NCBI GenBank assembly: GCA_905207535.1 | Contig: CAJLLX010000030.1 | Span: 1 to 17,601 of the forward strand | Reading direction: 5' to 3' | Source: an uncultured Muribaculaceae bacterium | GTDB taxonomy: Bacteria > Bacteroidota > Bacteroidia > Bacteroidales > Muribaculaceae | DNA: 17,601 bases | In this document: piece after piece, positions 1-7,367 of the stretch | Position numbering within the stretch: position 1 is the stretch's first letter | Layout of the letters: every line of letters starts with the position of its first letter | Notes under the pieces: generated by a model | What the model saw: only the letters and a program-made list of their open reading frames with translations | Told to the model about the DNA's origin: nothing | Databases searched by the model: none | Made by a program: the position numbers and the translations under genes

Positions 1-60
1 GGCTATGATAGCCCCTGCTGCCACAACGGGCAGCAGAGGCATATGGCGGAAGTGTTTCAT
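1..60 (-). CDS. N-terminus of an exported protein (partial, cut by window edge)
   Basis: Only the first 20 codons are visible. They begin at an ATG whose A is the last base of the upstream peptidase's TGA stop (TGATG), so the two frames overlap by one base and translation is probably coupled. The peptide MKHFRHMPLLPVVAAGAIIA has a short basic start and then a hydrophobic stretch, which looks like the beginning of a signal peptide. The codons continue without a stop to the window edge. No function can be read from this fragment. In Bacteroides fragilis and B. thetaiotaomicron, C10 peptidase genes are known to be co-transcribed with small exported staphostatin-like inhibitors, so an inhibitor is one possibility, but that is inference from position. 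The internal ATG at codon 7 is an alternative start. Confidence 0.55.
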   Translation of the reverse strand, partial: MKHFRHMPLLPVVAAGAIIA

Positions 61-2558
61 CAGCGAAGCATGATTTTGGCGGTGGCGGTGTTACCGTCGG
101 CGTCGGTGGCCACCACGATGGCCATGCCGGCAGGAGCGGCGGAGAGGTCGACGCGTGCCGAGGTGCCCTCATATTCCACCGGAGCGGCAATCAGCTTGCC
201 GTCGGCGCTGTAGACAGCCACATGGCTGACGGTGGCTGAGCCGGTGGCGATGGCGCTGCGGAGCTGCGAGTTGCAGTAGATCTCGAAGGGAGCGTCGGCG
301 TCGTCACCTGCGACTTCTATACCGGTCTGGGTAGCGCGGAAGCGCACCTGGTGCTGCTGGGTGAAGAATGTGGCATCGAGCTGGCCGGTGAGGTTGTTGA
401 GCTCGAAGTAGGCCGGCAGGGCGAGATAGTAGGTGTTGAGAGCGCACTCCGAGGTGAGGTTGATATGCGAGTAGGGTGCATCTTTGGTCTCGCCGGCATT
501 GATGAAGGCCGGATCGGGAGTGCTCAGGGCGGTGACAAACTTGGGAAGGGCGCCGGCGGTGTAGATGGCGAGCACCAGCGAGTTGCCGTAGTAGCCGCTA
601 TTGCAAGTGATGTTGGCGGAGAAATTGAGGTCGTCGAGGTTGGCGTAATCGGCATCACCCACGAAGGAGAACGAGTTGAGGGTGAGCGTAGCCTTCGGAG
701 CCGACTGGCATGTCACCTCGCCGAGATCCTTGAGGATAGCGTAGGTGAAAGTATCGTAGATCACGAGGGTATACTTGGCTCCGGCGCTGACGTCGGCATC
801 ACCCTTGGCGAAGGTGTAGCTGACCTCTTCGGAGGCTTCCTCGCCGGGGAGAAGGTCGAAGAAAGTGCCGGCCGAGGTAAGCACCAGCTGGCCGGAGGAG
901 TTGATCATACCCACGGCCACATTGGCGGGCACCTCCTCGGTCTGATCGTTGCGCACCTTGAGACTCATGGCGCAGATCGAGTTGTAGTAGATCGGCGTAA
1001 GCAGCTCGGCCTCAACACAGGTGAGCATGGCGGGCGACGGCTTGGTGACAGTGAATTTCGAGCCCGAGCGGGTGATGAGCAGATAGTCGGGGATATTGAT
1101 GGAGTGGAGCACCTGCTGCCATACGTCGGAGCCCTGCTGCTTGGTGACCACGCGGGCCTGATATGTGACATCCTGGGTGAGCACGTCGCGGAGGTTCACC
1201 TTGGGGATGGTGAACGACTGCACGCCCTTGCTCGAGCCGATCTCGTAGTATTCGAGGTGGTAATATACCGGATCGCCGCCGCTGACGGGGGTAAACTCAA
1301 GGGAGAAGTCGACGGTCATGGAGCGGCCGGTGAAATTGGCCCAGCCGCCGGTGAAGTTGAGGCGCGACGGTTCGTCGGTCACCGAGATCTGGCTCACCTG
1401 CGTGAGCTGCTGCACGGGATACTCCGAGCCCTCCACCGGTTTGCGGATATTGAAGATGGCGAGCTGAGCGGTGTTGTATCCGCCGGCATAGCCGCCGATA
1501 CCCTGCCCTTCAGGCTCGAGAGCCGTAAGGCGGAAGTAGCCGTTGTAGGCACCTCCCCAGCCCCAGTTGAAGTGGAAATAGCGGTCGGAGGAGTAGCCGT
1601 CGCACACGAAGGCATGGCCGCCGCTGGGAGCGCTGCCGGCATAGAATACCGGGCCGCAGGTGGCGAGGTTGTCATATATCATCTGCTCCCACTGCTCTAT
1701 AGGATAATTGAGGCGGTCGCGGCTCACGCAGGCCTTGTCGTAGCCGAAGTGGTCGACTAAGGCCGCGGGCACGTCGACGCTCTGAGCGCCGGAGGCGTAG
1801 GTGCTGTACTTCATCGACACCGAGTAGCCGCAGGCCTTCATCAGGCGTGCCACCGCCGAGGCCTGCTCGGAGGTGTAAGTGCCGTTGTAGCTGTCGAGCA
1901 TCTTGTCCCACTCGAGGTTGACACCGAGGTTCATTGAGAGAGTCTGGGTAGTGGTGCCGGTGGAGGGATCGATCACCGTGGCGGTGCCGGTGCCCTTACC
2001 CTTGTCGGGGTAGTTGAAATATTTCATGACCTGCGCCATAGCGGTGGCCACACAGCCGGTGTAGGTGGCAGCGGAGCCTGAGGTGGGGCAGAGATTGTTG
2101 AAAGGTGCATCCTGATTCCACACCGTGCGGAGCAGCGGCGCGATGGGAGTGCGCTCGGCAGAGGCAGAGGGGGCACGGCGGATATATTTCACACCTGCAT
2201 CGGATGCCGACTCGATCTCGGCGGCATACTCGCCGAGCCACCACTGCAGCTGGGGAGGCACCGGAGTGTCGGCTGTGACGCTCGCGTCGCCATAGCCTAA
2301 AAGCGGAGTGGCGGCATCGTCGGCCGAGACTATCATATAGCCGGCATCAGGGCGCGAGAAGATGTAGGCGGCGGCTACGCCGGCACGCGACATCTCGGTG
2401 TGCACAAGGCTGATGCCGCCATCGCGGGTCATGGAGGCCACGCGGGCCGGAGCATCGGTGGCGTTGACCCTTGCAAGGGCCTCTTCGGGAGTGAGGGTGC
2501 GGGCATAGCCGGCCAACGCGGTCAGCAGAGCCACAGACATGAGTAAACTTTTCTTCAT
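60..2558 (-). CDS. Secreted C10-family (streptopain/SpeB-like) cysteine peptidase with C-terminal sorting-like domain
   Basis: This is an 832-residue papain-fold cysteine peptidase precursor, probably exported and self-processed. The start at 2558 (MKKSLLMS...) places a normal signal peptide (residues 1-19) at the N-terminus; the in-frame ATG 20 codons upstream lies near the predicted transcription start and adds a non-signal-like stretch. Residues about 20-125 resemble the inhibitory SpeB-type propeptide. The catalytic Cys is C169 in the TGCVATAMAQVM motif, and the catalytic His is H315 in GGHAFVCDGY, followed by NWGWGG at 331-336, a C10 hallmark. Residues about 375-755 are beta-rich and probably Ig-like. 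The last ~76 residues (VYSADGKLI ... VDLSAAPAGMAIVV ... AKIMLR) resemble a type A T9SS sorting domain. At 832 residues it is about twice the length of SpeB. The family call is firm; substrate and exact localisation are unknown. Confidence 0.93.
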   Translation of the reverse strand: MKKSLLMSVALLTALAGYARTLTPEEALARVNATDAPARVASMTRDGGISLVHTEMSRAGVAAAYIFSRPDAGYMIVSADDAATPLLGYGDASVTADTPVPPQLQWWLGEYAAEIESASDAGVKYIRRAPSASAERTPIAPLLRTVWNQDAPFNNLCPTSGSAATYTGCVATAMAQVMKYFNYPDKGKGTGTATVIDPSTGTTTQTLSMNLGVNLEWDKMLDSYNGTYTSEQASAVARLMKACGYSVSMKYSTYASGAQSVDVPAALVDHFGYDKACVSRDRLNYPIEQWEQMIYDNLATCGPVFYAGSAPSGGHAFVCDGYSSDRYFHFNWGWGGAYNGYFRLTALEPEGQGIGGYAGGYNTAQLAIFNIRKPVEGSEYPVQQLTQVSQISVTDEPSRLNFTGGWANFTGRSMTVDFSLEFTPVSGGDPVYYHLEYYEIGSSKGVQSFTIPKVNLRDVLTQDVTYQARVVTKQQGSDVWQQVLHSINIPDYLLITRSGSKFTVTKPSPAMLTCVEAELLTPIYYNSICAMSLKVRNDQTEEVPANVAVGMINSSGQLVLTSAGTFFDLLPGEEASEEVSYTFAKGDADVSAGAKYTLVIYDTFTYAILKDLGEVTCQSAPKATLTLNSFSFVGDADYANLDDLNFSANITCNSGYYGNSLVLAIYTAGALPKFVTALSTPDPAFINAGETKDAPYSHINLTSECALNTYYLALPAYFELNNLTGQLDATFFTQQHQVRFRATQTGIEVAGDDADAPFEIYCNSQLRSAIATGSATVSHVAVYSADGKLIAAPVEYEGTSARVDLSAAPAGMAIVVATDADGNTATAKIMLR

Positions 2559-2637
2559 CTTGAAATATATTGTGAGATTTTTAGCAATACTTTGCACCTG
2601 CCGGCAGCGCAGAGCCACGCCGGAGGAAACGTAACCC

Positions 2638-2669
2638 CAAATTTAAGCAAATATCTGACATCCGCCAAT
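2638..2669 (-). promoter_or_regulatory. Predicted Bacteroidales-type promoter for the C10 peptidase
   Basis: On the minus strand there is a perfect -7 box TAAATTTG (2645-2638; consensus TAnnTTTG). It is preceded, after a 20-base spacer, by ATTG (2669-2666), which matches three of four bases of the -33 consensus TTTG. Transcription would start near 2632, giving a leader of about 75 bases before the ATG at 2558. Confidence 0.5.
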
Positions 2670-2732
2670 GCATCAGGTGCAAATAGCTGCAATTTAAACA
2701 AGTTTTAGCATTACACTGTTGTATAAAAGCCG

Positions 2733-2740
2733 TATCTTTG
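2733..2740 (+). promoter_or_regulatory. Predicted -7 promoter box for the DUF3298 lipoprotein gene
   Basis: TATCTTTG is a perfect match to the Bacteroidota -7 consensus TAnnTTTG, in the divergent AT-rich gap about 95 bases upstream of the ATG at 2834. No convincing TTTG -33 box lies 19-21 bases upstream (CATT at the right place), so the call rests on the -7 box alone. Confidence 0.4.
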
Positions 2741-2833
2741 CTTCGTGTGGGGCGGCATTTCCGGCCCGCATGTGGACTGAAATCCAAAACAACTGACTAA
2801 AAACGATAAATCTCCGACTAAAAACCAATACAG

Positions 2834-3703
2834 ATGAAACAGAATCTCATGAGGCTGCTCCCCGCAGCAGCCATCGCAGCCGCCTTGGCGCTGGGCGCAT
2901 GCTCGGGCAAGAAGGGCGGAAACGAGGCGACCGCCGACAGCATCGGCAGCGCCTTCACCACCGACAGCGTGCACTGGGCCGATTCGCTCGTCCTTGGCGG
3001 ATGCAAGGCCAATGTAACGATCGACGGCCAATATCCCACGACGGAAGGGAGGCTGTCCGACAGCGTGCGCGCCTGGCTCGGCGCCCGCCTGAGCTACGGC
3101 ATGACCGGAAGCGGCAAACCGATGTTCACCCCCACTGCCGCCGAGCTGGCATCGGGGGAAGTGCTCGCCGCCCGCACCGGCAAAGTGCTGCTCGACTCGG
3201 CCCGGAGCGACTTCCGCCCGTTCGCGGCCGACAGCATCACCATCTCCTACGAGTATATCTACAGCTTCATGCCGATCTACCGCACCGACAGCCTGCTCAC
3301 CTATCAGTTTAACGGCTACTGCTACCTCGGCGGCGCCCACGGAGGCGCACTGGCCTACGGACAGACCTTCGACGCCAACAGCGGTGCGCAGCTCAATGCC
3401 GCCAACATGATTGCCGCCGCCGGCCGTGCAAAGCTCATCGACATGCTGCGCCGCGGACTCTGGGAGCAGTATTTCAAGGCCAACTCCGCTCCGGGCCAAA
3501 ACCTGCGCGACAATCTGCTGATCGACCCCGACACGCTGCCTCTGCCGGCCATGCCGCCGATCTGCCTCAAAGATGGCGTAGCATTCACCTATCAGCAGTA
3601 TGAGATCGCCTGCTACGCCGCCGGGATGCCCTCGTGCACCATCCCCTACGACTCGATCAAGCCGCTGATGACCCCCTGGGCCGCCGGGCTTGTCAGCAAA
3701 TAA
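2834..3703 (+). CDS. DUF3298/RsiV-like domain lipoprotein
   Basis: This 289-residue lipoprotein has a signal peptide ending in the lipobox LGAC, with C23 as the lipidated residue, so it is expected to be anchored in the envelope. The C-terminal half carries the DUF3298/RsiV-like signature: YLGGAHGG at about 164-171 and QYEIACYAAG with IPYDSIKPLM at about 255-279. In Bacillus subtilis this fold in RsiV binds lysozyme; other members are uncharacterised. This protein has no transmembrane or anti-sigma N-terminal region, so it is not RsiV itself. It appears monocistronic: divergent from the peptidase upstream and followed by a strong hairpin terminator. The start at 2834 gives a proper signal peptide directly. 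The family call is fairly sure and the function unknown; lysozyme binding is only a possibility. Confidence 0.8.
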   Translation: MKQNLMRLLPAAAIAAALALGACSGKKGGNEATADSIGSAFTTDSVHWADSLVLGGCKANVTIDGQYPTTEGRLSDSVRAWLGARLSYGMTGSGKPMFTPTAAELASGEVLAARTGKVLLDSARSDFRPFAADSITISYEYIYSFMPIYRTDSLLTYQFNGYCYLGGAHGGALAYGQTFDANSGAQLNAANMIAAAGRAKLIDMLRRGLWEQYFKANSAPGQNLRDNLLIDPDTLPLPAMPPICLKDGVAFTYQQYEIACYAAGMPSCTIPYDSIKPLMTPWAAGLVSK

Positions 3704-3724
3704 GTCAAAAAGGAATAAACGTCA

Positions 3725-3775
3725 AAGGCGCTTTGCCGGCATGATGCGGGCAAAGCGCCTTGATTGTATATTTTA
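3725..3775 (+). terminator. Hairpin terminator between convergent genes
   Basis: A perfect 13-bp inverted repeat (AAGGCGCTTTGCC at 3725-3737, GGCAAAGCGCCTT at 3749-3761) with an 11-base loop is followed by a T-rich run (TGTATATTTTA). It lies 22 bases after the lipoprotein stop. The reverse side reads into a moderately T-rich stretch, so it may also end the minus-strand OmpH operon. Confidence 0.8.
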
Positions 3776-3829
3776 TGAACGAGCCGGGCGCCGGGAGGGG
3801 CGTAGGCATCGTTGCCTGGATGGCAATGA

Positions 3830-4450
3830 TTACTTGCTTTCGGCGTCCTTGGTGGCCTTGGTGTAGCGTGCATTCAGACCCTTGACAATATCGTCGGTGA
3901 TGTCGAGGGCGGGATTGAAGTGCTCACCCGGGGTGAAGAGAAGGATGGCGTCGTAGTGACGTGTGCGGTTGTAGTCGGCGAGGAAGTTGTCGAGCGAGTC
4001 GAGAAATTCCTGCTGCTGGCGCATCGCCTCCTGCTGTGCCTCAGCCTGAAGCGATCCGAGATAATTCTGAGCGCTCTGCTGCTTTTTTGTGAGCTCGGCC
4101 ACGTCGGCATTGTAGGATGCCTCGGAGAGGTAGCCGTTGTTTTTCATTTTCTGCTCGATGTTGGCAGCCATGCGGTTGAGCTCGCCTTCGCGCGACGACT
4201 GTGCATTCTGCATCTTGGTCATGGTGCGGAGGTTCACCTCGTTGAAGGCCTTGACCAGGTCGTAGTTGGCCATCACCGAGTCCATATTGTAGTAGCGTAT
4301 GTTGGTGGTGGGCTGGAATGAGTCGCTCTCCACTTTCACGGTTTTGGTTTCAGCCTGTTCAGCCGGGGCTTTTTCGGGCTTTTTCTCAGCGCAAGAAGCC
4401 GCAGCGAGCATCAGAGCCAGAGCGCCGGCAGCATATGCTGTTTTTTTCAT
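3830..4450 (-). CDS. OmpH/Skp-family periplasmic chaperone-like lipoprotein
   Basis: This is a 206-residue exported protein. The signal peptide ends in AASC, with C20 the likely lipidation site, so unlike classical Skp it should be membrane-anchored. After a Lys/Glu/Pro linker (about 21-50), the OmpH signature begins at IRYYNMDSVMANYDLVKAF (about 51-69), followed by a long Gln/Glu/Lys-rich helical segment (about 70-155) that fits the coiled-coil tentacles of Skp. It closes with a strand segment (YDAILLFTPGEHFNPALDIT) and DDIVKGLNARY, the usual end of Bacteroidetes OmpH proteins. Skp/OmpH proteins hold unfolded outer-membrane proteins in the periplasm. Its start is 18 bases after the stop of the small membrane-protein gene, so the two are probably co-transcribed. 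Family call is firm; client proteins are unknown. Confidence 0.87.
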   Translation of the reverse strand: MKKTAYAAGALALMLAAASCAEKKPEKAPAEQAETKTVKVESDSFQPTTNIRYYNMDSVMANYDLVKAFNEVNLRTMTKMQNAQSSREGELNRMAANIEQKMKNNGYLSEASYNADVAELTKKQQSAQNYLGSLQAEAQQEAMRQQQEFLDSLDNFLADYNRTRHYDAILLFTPGEHFNPALDITDDIVKGLNARYTKATKDAESK

Positions 4451-4468
4451 TTGATTAGGTATTGTAAA

Positions 4469-4621
4469 TTAATGCGATTTTCTATGTTTTTTTTTCTGCA
4501 GGGCGGGGATGTCGTGAACATGCCCCGAGGGGAAGCGTCCACCCTTGACAAACAGCACTTTCACCCCGAGCAGCACGAAGGCGACAGCCAGAAGCACTAT
4601 GGTTATAAGCACAAGTTTCAC
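4469..4621 (-). CDS. Small single-span membrane protein (Bacteroidales GGRFPSGHV-type)
   Basis: A 50-residue protein with one hydrophobic span (LVLITIVLLAVAFVLLGVKVLF) followed by VKGGRFPSGHVHDIPALQKK, a pattern I recognise from small conserved membrane proteins of Bacteroidales that have no assigned function. I chose the GTG at 4621 (VKLVLITIV...), because relatives begin MKL just before the span. The in-frame ATG at 4678 would add 19 residues and would lie upstream of the perfect -7 promoter box inside that extension, so it could not be on a transcript from that promoter. The tail is short and basic (KKKHRKSH); relatives I recall continue to a Cys-containing SQD motif that is absent here. 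It precedes the OmpH lipoprotein gene. Confidence 0.6.
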   Translation of the reverse strand: MKLVLITIVLLAVAFVLLGVKVLFVKGGRFPSGHVHDIPALQKKKHRKSH

Positions 4622-4644
4622 AGGTTTCCGCTCAAAATTTGCTG

Positions 4645-4652
4645 CAAATATA
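4645..4652 (-). promoter_or_regulatory. Predicted -7 promoter box for the small membrane protein/OmpH operon
   Basis: The minus strand reads TATATTTG, a perfect match to TAnnTTTG, about 24 bases before the GTG at 4621. No TTTG-like -33 box is found at the usual spacing. Its position supports the GTG start over the ATG at 4678. Confidence 0.42.
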
Positions 4653-4777
4653 GGAAAGTTAGGTTGAATTTTCGCCATATGTAAATTTTATTTTGTAACT
4701 TAGTCGCTGAGAAACGGCGATTTTAACGAAATTTTCCATTCTCAAACGTATTTTAAAATTACAACACCCCTCCCGGG

Positions 4778-4795
4778 CGCCCCTTCTGAGGGGCG
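4778..4795 (+). promoter_or_regulatory. GC-rich hairpin in the pepD upstream region
   Basis: CGCCCCT (4778-4784) and AGGGGCG (4789-4795) can form a 7-bp stem with a TCTG loop, 59 bases before the pepD start codon, in otherwise AT-rich sequence. No T-run follows, so it is not an obvious terminator. It could be a leader structure or chance. No convincing TAnnTTTG promoter was found between 4679 and 4854. Confidence 0.3.
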
Positions 4796-4854
4796 GCGGC
4801 ACGGGGCGAAGGAGAAAAGAAACAACAACAGAAACAACATAATCCGGTTAACTC

Positions 4855-6309
4855 ATGGAAGTAAAAGACTTACAGCCCAAAGCGGTGTTTGAGATCTTCG
4901 ACCAGATCACCAAAATACCGCGCCCCTCGAAAAAAGAGGAGAAAATCCGCAAGTTTATTCTCGATTTTGCTCAGGCTCACGGCATCGAAGCCCACGCCGA
5001 CAAAATCGGTAATGTGATACTGCGCAAACCGGCCTCCGCCGGCCACGAGAACGCTCCGACAGTGATCCTGCAGGGCCATATGGACATGGTGTGCGAGAGC
5101 AACGACAAGAGCTTCAACTTCGAGACCACCCCCATCAAGACTATCGTCGACGGCGAGTGGGTACGCGCCGACGGCACCACCCTTGGCGCCGACAACGGCA
5201 TCGGTGTGGCTACAGCGCTGGCTATCCTCACCGACGACACCCTGGAGCACGGCCCGCTGGAGGTGCTCATCACCATGGACGAGGAGACCGGCATGACCGG
5301 CGCCAACAACCTCGAGAAAGGTGAGCTGAAAGGCACCATCCTGATAAATCTCGACTCGGAGGACGACGCAGAGGTGTTCGTAGGTTGCGCCGGCGGCATC
5401 GACACCGTGGCCACCTTCCATTACAAACGTTCGTTCGCCCCCGGCGACTTCCACTACTTCCTGATGGACGTACGCGACGGACTGGGCGGCCACTCGGGCG
5501 GCGACATCCACCTGGGACGCGCCAATGCCAACAAGCTCGTGGCCCGCTTCCTCTTCAACCTCATGAAGGAGCATGAGATCAGCGTATCCGACATCGACGG
5601 CGGCAACCTGCGCAACGCCATCCCCCGCGCTGCCCATGTGATCTTCGGTGTGCACACCTCGAAGAAGGAAGATGTACGCATCGCCTTCAATCAGTATGTG
5701 GCCGACATCGAGCGCGAATACAAGGGCCTGGAGACCACGCTGAAGATGACCCTCGAGAGCGTGGACAAGCCCGACTTCACCATCGACGCCGAGACCACCC
5801 GCAACCTCATCCTCTCGCTCTACTGCGCACCTCACGGAGTGATCTCCATGAGCCGCGACCTCGAAGGCCTGGTAGAGACCTCCACCAACCTCGCTTCGGT
5901 GAAGATGAAGGCCAACGACCAGATAGTAGTGACCACCTCGCAGCGCTCGAGCGTAGATTCGCGCAAATTCGACATCGCCAACCAGGTGGAGGCAGTGTTC
6001 ACCCTCGCCGGCGCCACAGTGGAGCATGGCGAAGGTTATCCCGCATGGACTCCCAACCTCGACAGCACCATCATGAAGCTCGCTTCGGATGCCTACGAGG
6101 AGCTCTACGGCAAGCGTCCGGCCATCAAGGCCATCCACGCCGGCCTGGAGTGCTCGCTCTTCCAGCAGAACTATCCGGGGCTCGACATGGTGTCGTTCGG
6201 CCCGACCCTGCGCGACGTGCACTCTCCCTCGGAGCGCATGCACATTCCCGCAGTGGAGCGCTTCTATGAGCAGCTGAAGCTGACGCTCAAAAAGGCCGCA
6301 AACCTTTAG
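4855..6309 (+). CDS. pepD: Cytosolic non-specific (Xaa-His) dipeptidase, M20C family
   Basis: This 484-residue di-zinc aminopeptidase-like enzyme hydrolyses a broad range of unblocked dipeptides in the cytosol. It has no signal peptide, as expected. All metal-centre residues known from E. coli PepD are present with a constant offset of five or six: H75 in QGHMDM, D113 in LGADNG, E144 in MDEETG, D167 in NLDSED and H456 in DVHSPSERMHI. The catalytic acid/base is E143 and the supporting Asp is D77. The lid-domain motif HSGGDIHLGRANANK and the C-terminal HAGLEC motif are also intact. Length matches the family (about 485). The ATG at 4855 follows an A-rich leader with no Shine-Dalgarno, normal for Bacteroidota. 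It is monocistronic, ending in a hairpin terminator. Confidence 0.97.
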   Translation: MEVKDLQPKAVFEIFDQITKIPRPSKKEEKIRKFILDFAQAHGIEAHADKIGNVILRKPASAGHENAPTVILQGHMDMVCESNDKSFNFETTPIKTIVDGEWVRADGTTLGADNGIGVATALAILTDDTLEHGPLEVLITMDEETGMTGANNLEKGELKGTILINLDSEDDAEVFVGCAGGIDTVATFHYKRSFAPGDFHYFLMDVRDGLGGHSGGDIHLGRANANKLVARFLFNLMKEHEISVSDIDGGNLRNAIPRAAHVIFGVHTSKKEDVRIAFNQYVADIEREYKGLETTLKMTLESVDKPDFTIDAETTRNLILSLYCAPHGVISMSRDLEGLVETSTNLASVKMKANDQIVVTTSQRSSVDSRKFDIANQVEAVFTLAGATVEHGEGYPAWTPNLDSTIMKLASDAYEELYGKRPAIKAIHAGLECSLFQQNYPGLDMVSFGPTLRDVHSPSERMHIPAVERFYEQLKLTLKKAANL

Positions 6310-6363
6310 GAGTGCAGCCATAGCGGCCTCCGCCATCCGGATACGCCAATGAACTTATGACAT

Positions 6364-6408
6364 ATACCTGCCGGGGAGCGGGTCCACTGCTCCTCGACAG
6401 GTATTTTT
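6364..6408 (+). terminator. Rho-independent terminator of pepD
   Basis: ATACCTGCCGGGGAGC (6364-6379) pairs with GCTCCTCGACAGGTAT (6389-6404): 14 Watson-Crick pairs, one G-T wobble and one mismatch around a 9-base loop, followed directly by a run of five Ts ending at 6408. It starts 54 bases after the pepD stop. Confidence 0.85.
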
Positions 6409-6470
6409 AATACCACTCCCCCCCTCACCTTTTTATCACCACAATACTTACCACCACCTATACCTTGGCC

Positions 6471-7292
6471 ATGAGAAAACTACTGCCGATATTTCTGTGT
6501 GTGACGGCACTGGGCGTGTCGGCCTCACTGACGCCGCCCCTCCCCGAGGTGCCGAGCGCTGCGGGGATAGAAGACGAAGAGGACGAAAAGCCTAAGCTGC
6601 CGATAATCCCTGAGATCGAGGAGGATGAATATCCGGCAGTGGATCCCAAGATATGGGTGGATACGGCGCTGCTCCATCAGCCGCTGCCACTTCCCGAAGG
6701 GCTCTACACCGACCTTACGGAGGAAGACTACCTCGAAGTGGCCGAGGAGCTGGGCCTTGAGCCGGCAGTGATCAAGGCTGTGGTGGATATAGAGGCGGGC
6801 AAGAAGCACGAGGGGTTCTGGAAGCCGGGCAAACCGCTGATCAATTTCGACCTGTCGATGTATCGCAAGTTTGCCCCGCGTCACGGCGTGTCTCTCACCA
6901 AAGCCAAAAAGAAGTGCCCCGAGATCTTCGCGCGCCCCAACGTGCGCAAATACGGCTCATATCAGGCCGGCCAGTATGCACGCCTTGAGGCCGCCTACGG
7001 CATCGACGAAGCGAGCGCCATGGAGAGCACCTTCTGGGGCATGTTTCAGATCGGAGGCTTCAACTGGCGCAAATGCGGCACCGACAGCGTGCAGCAGTTT
7101 GTGAAGATGATGAGCCGCTCGGAGCGCGACCAGCTGGAGCTCTTTGCGCGCTTCATCACCAACAGCGGCATGCTCGACGACCTGCGGGCCAAGCGCTGGC
7201 TGGCGTTCGCGCTCAAATACAACGGCCCCAAGGCCCGAAAGCGCGGCTATCACACGCGCCTTGCCGCAGCCTATAGAAAATACAGCAAATAA
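6471..7292 (+). CDS. Exported N-acetylmuramidase-domain (DUF3380-type) peptidoglycan hydrolase
   Basis: A 273-residue protein starting at the ATG at 6471 (an upstream in-frame TTG at 6465 adds only two residues). Residues 1-18 (MRKLLPIFLCVTALGVSA) are a signal peptide, and about 21-60 an acidic, Pro-rich linker (EDEEDEKPKLP). Residues about 80-273 match the N-acetylmuramidase domain common in phage endolysins: VIKAVVDIEAG (likely catalytic E108), the INFDLSMYRKF segment, ESTFWGMFQIGGFNWRKCG at 185-203, SERDQLELFARFITNSGM and FALKYNGP near the end. It should cleave the glycan backbone of peptidoglycan, in the periplasm or outside the cell. No holin, portal or tail genes are near, so this looks like a cellular enzyme. 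Target (own wall or competitor) is unknown. Confidence 0.88.
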   Translation: MRKLLPIFLCVTALGVSASLTPPLPEVPSAAGIEDEEDEKPKLPIIPEIEEDEYPAVDPKIWVDTALLHQPLPLPEGLYTDLTEEDYLEVAEELGLEPAVIKAVVDIEAGKKHEGFWKPGKPLINFDLSMYRKFAPRHGVSLTKAKKKCPEIFARPNVRKYGSYQAGQYARLEAAYGIDEASAMESTFWGMFQIGGFNWRKCGTDSVQQFVKMMSRSERDQLELFARFITNSGMLDDLRAKRWLAFALKYNGPKARKRGYHTRLAAAYRKYSK

Positions 7293-7367
7293 CCCCCGAA
7301 AATACAGCAATCACCCCTGCCCCCGCGCATCAGCCACTCAGGGCACACGTAAACACCCCATTCATCC

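Noticed and set aside
351..1760. 469-codon plus-strand frame opposite the C10 peptidase
   Set aside because: The minus-strand frame has intact catalytic motifs and a signal peptide; the antisense frame is rich in Gly/Glu/Val/His from the complement of G+C-rich codons and has no recognisable domain.
3808..3830. Imperfect 9-bp inverted repeat touching the OmpH stop codon
   Set aside because: One mismatch, short stem and no T-run; the stronger hairpin at 3725-3761 better explains termination.
4451..4684. 77-codon plus-strand frame opposite the small membrane protein
   Set aside because: No hydrophobic, signal or domain features; the opposite strand encodes a recognisable membrane span with the GGRFPSGHV motif and a promoter box.
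4870..6336. 488-codon minus-strand frame opposite pepD
   Set aside because: PepD is unmistakable on the plus strand with all metal ligands; the opposite frame shows only the His/Val/Gly/Glu bias of an antisense shadow.
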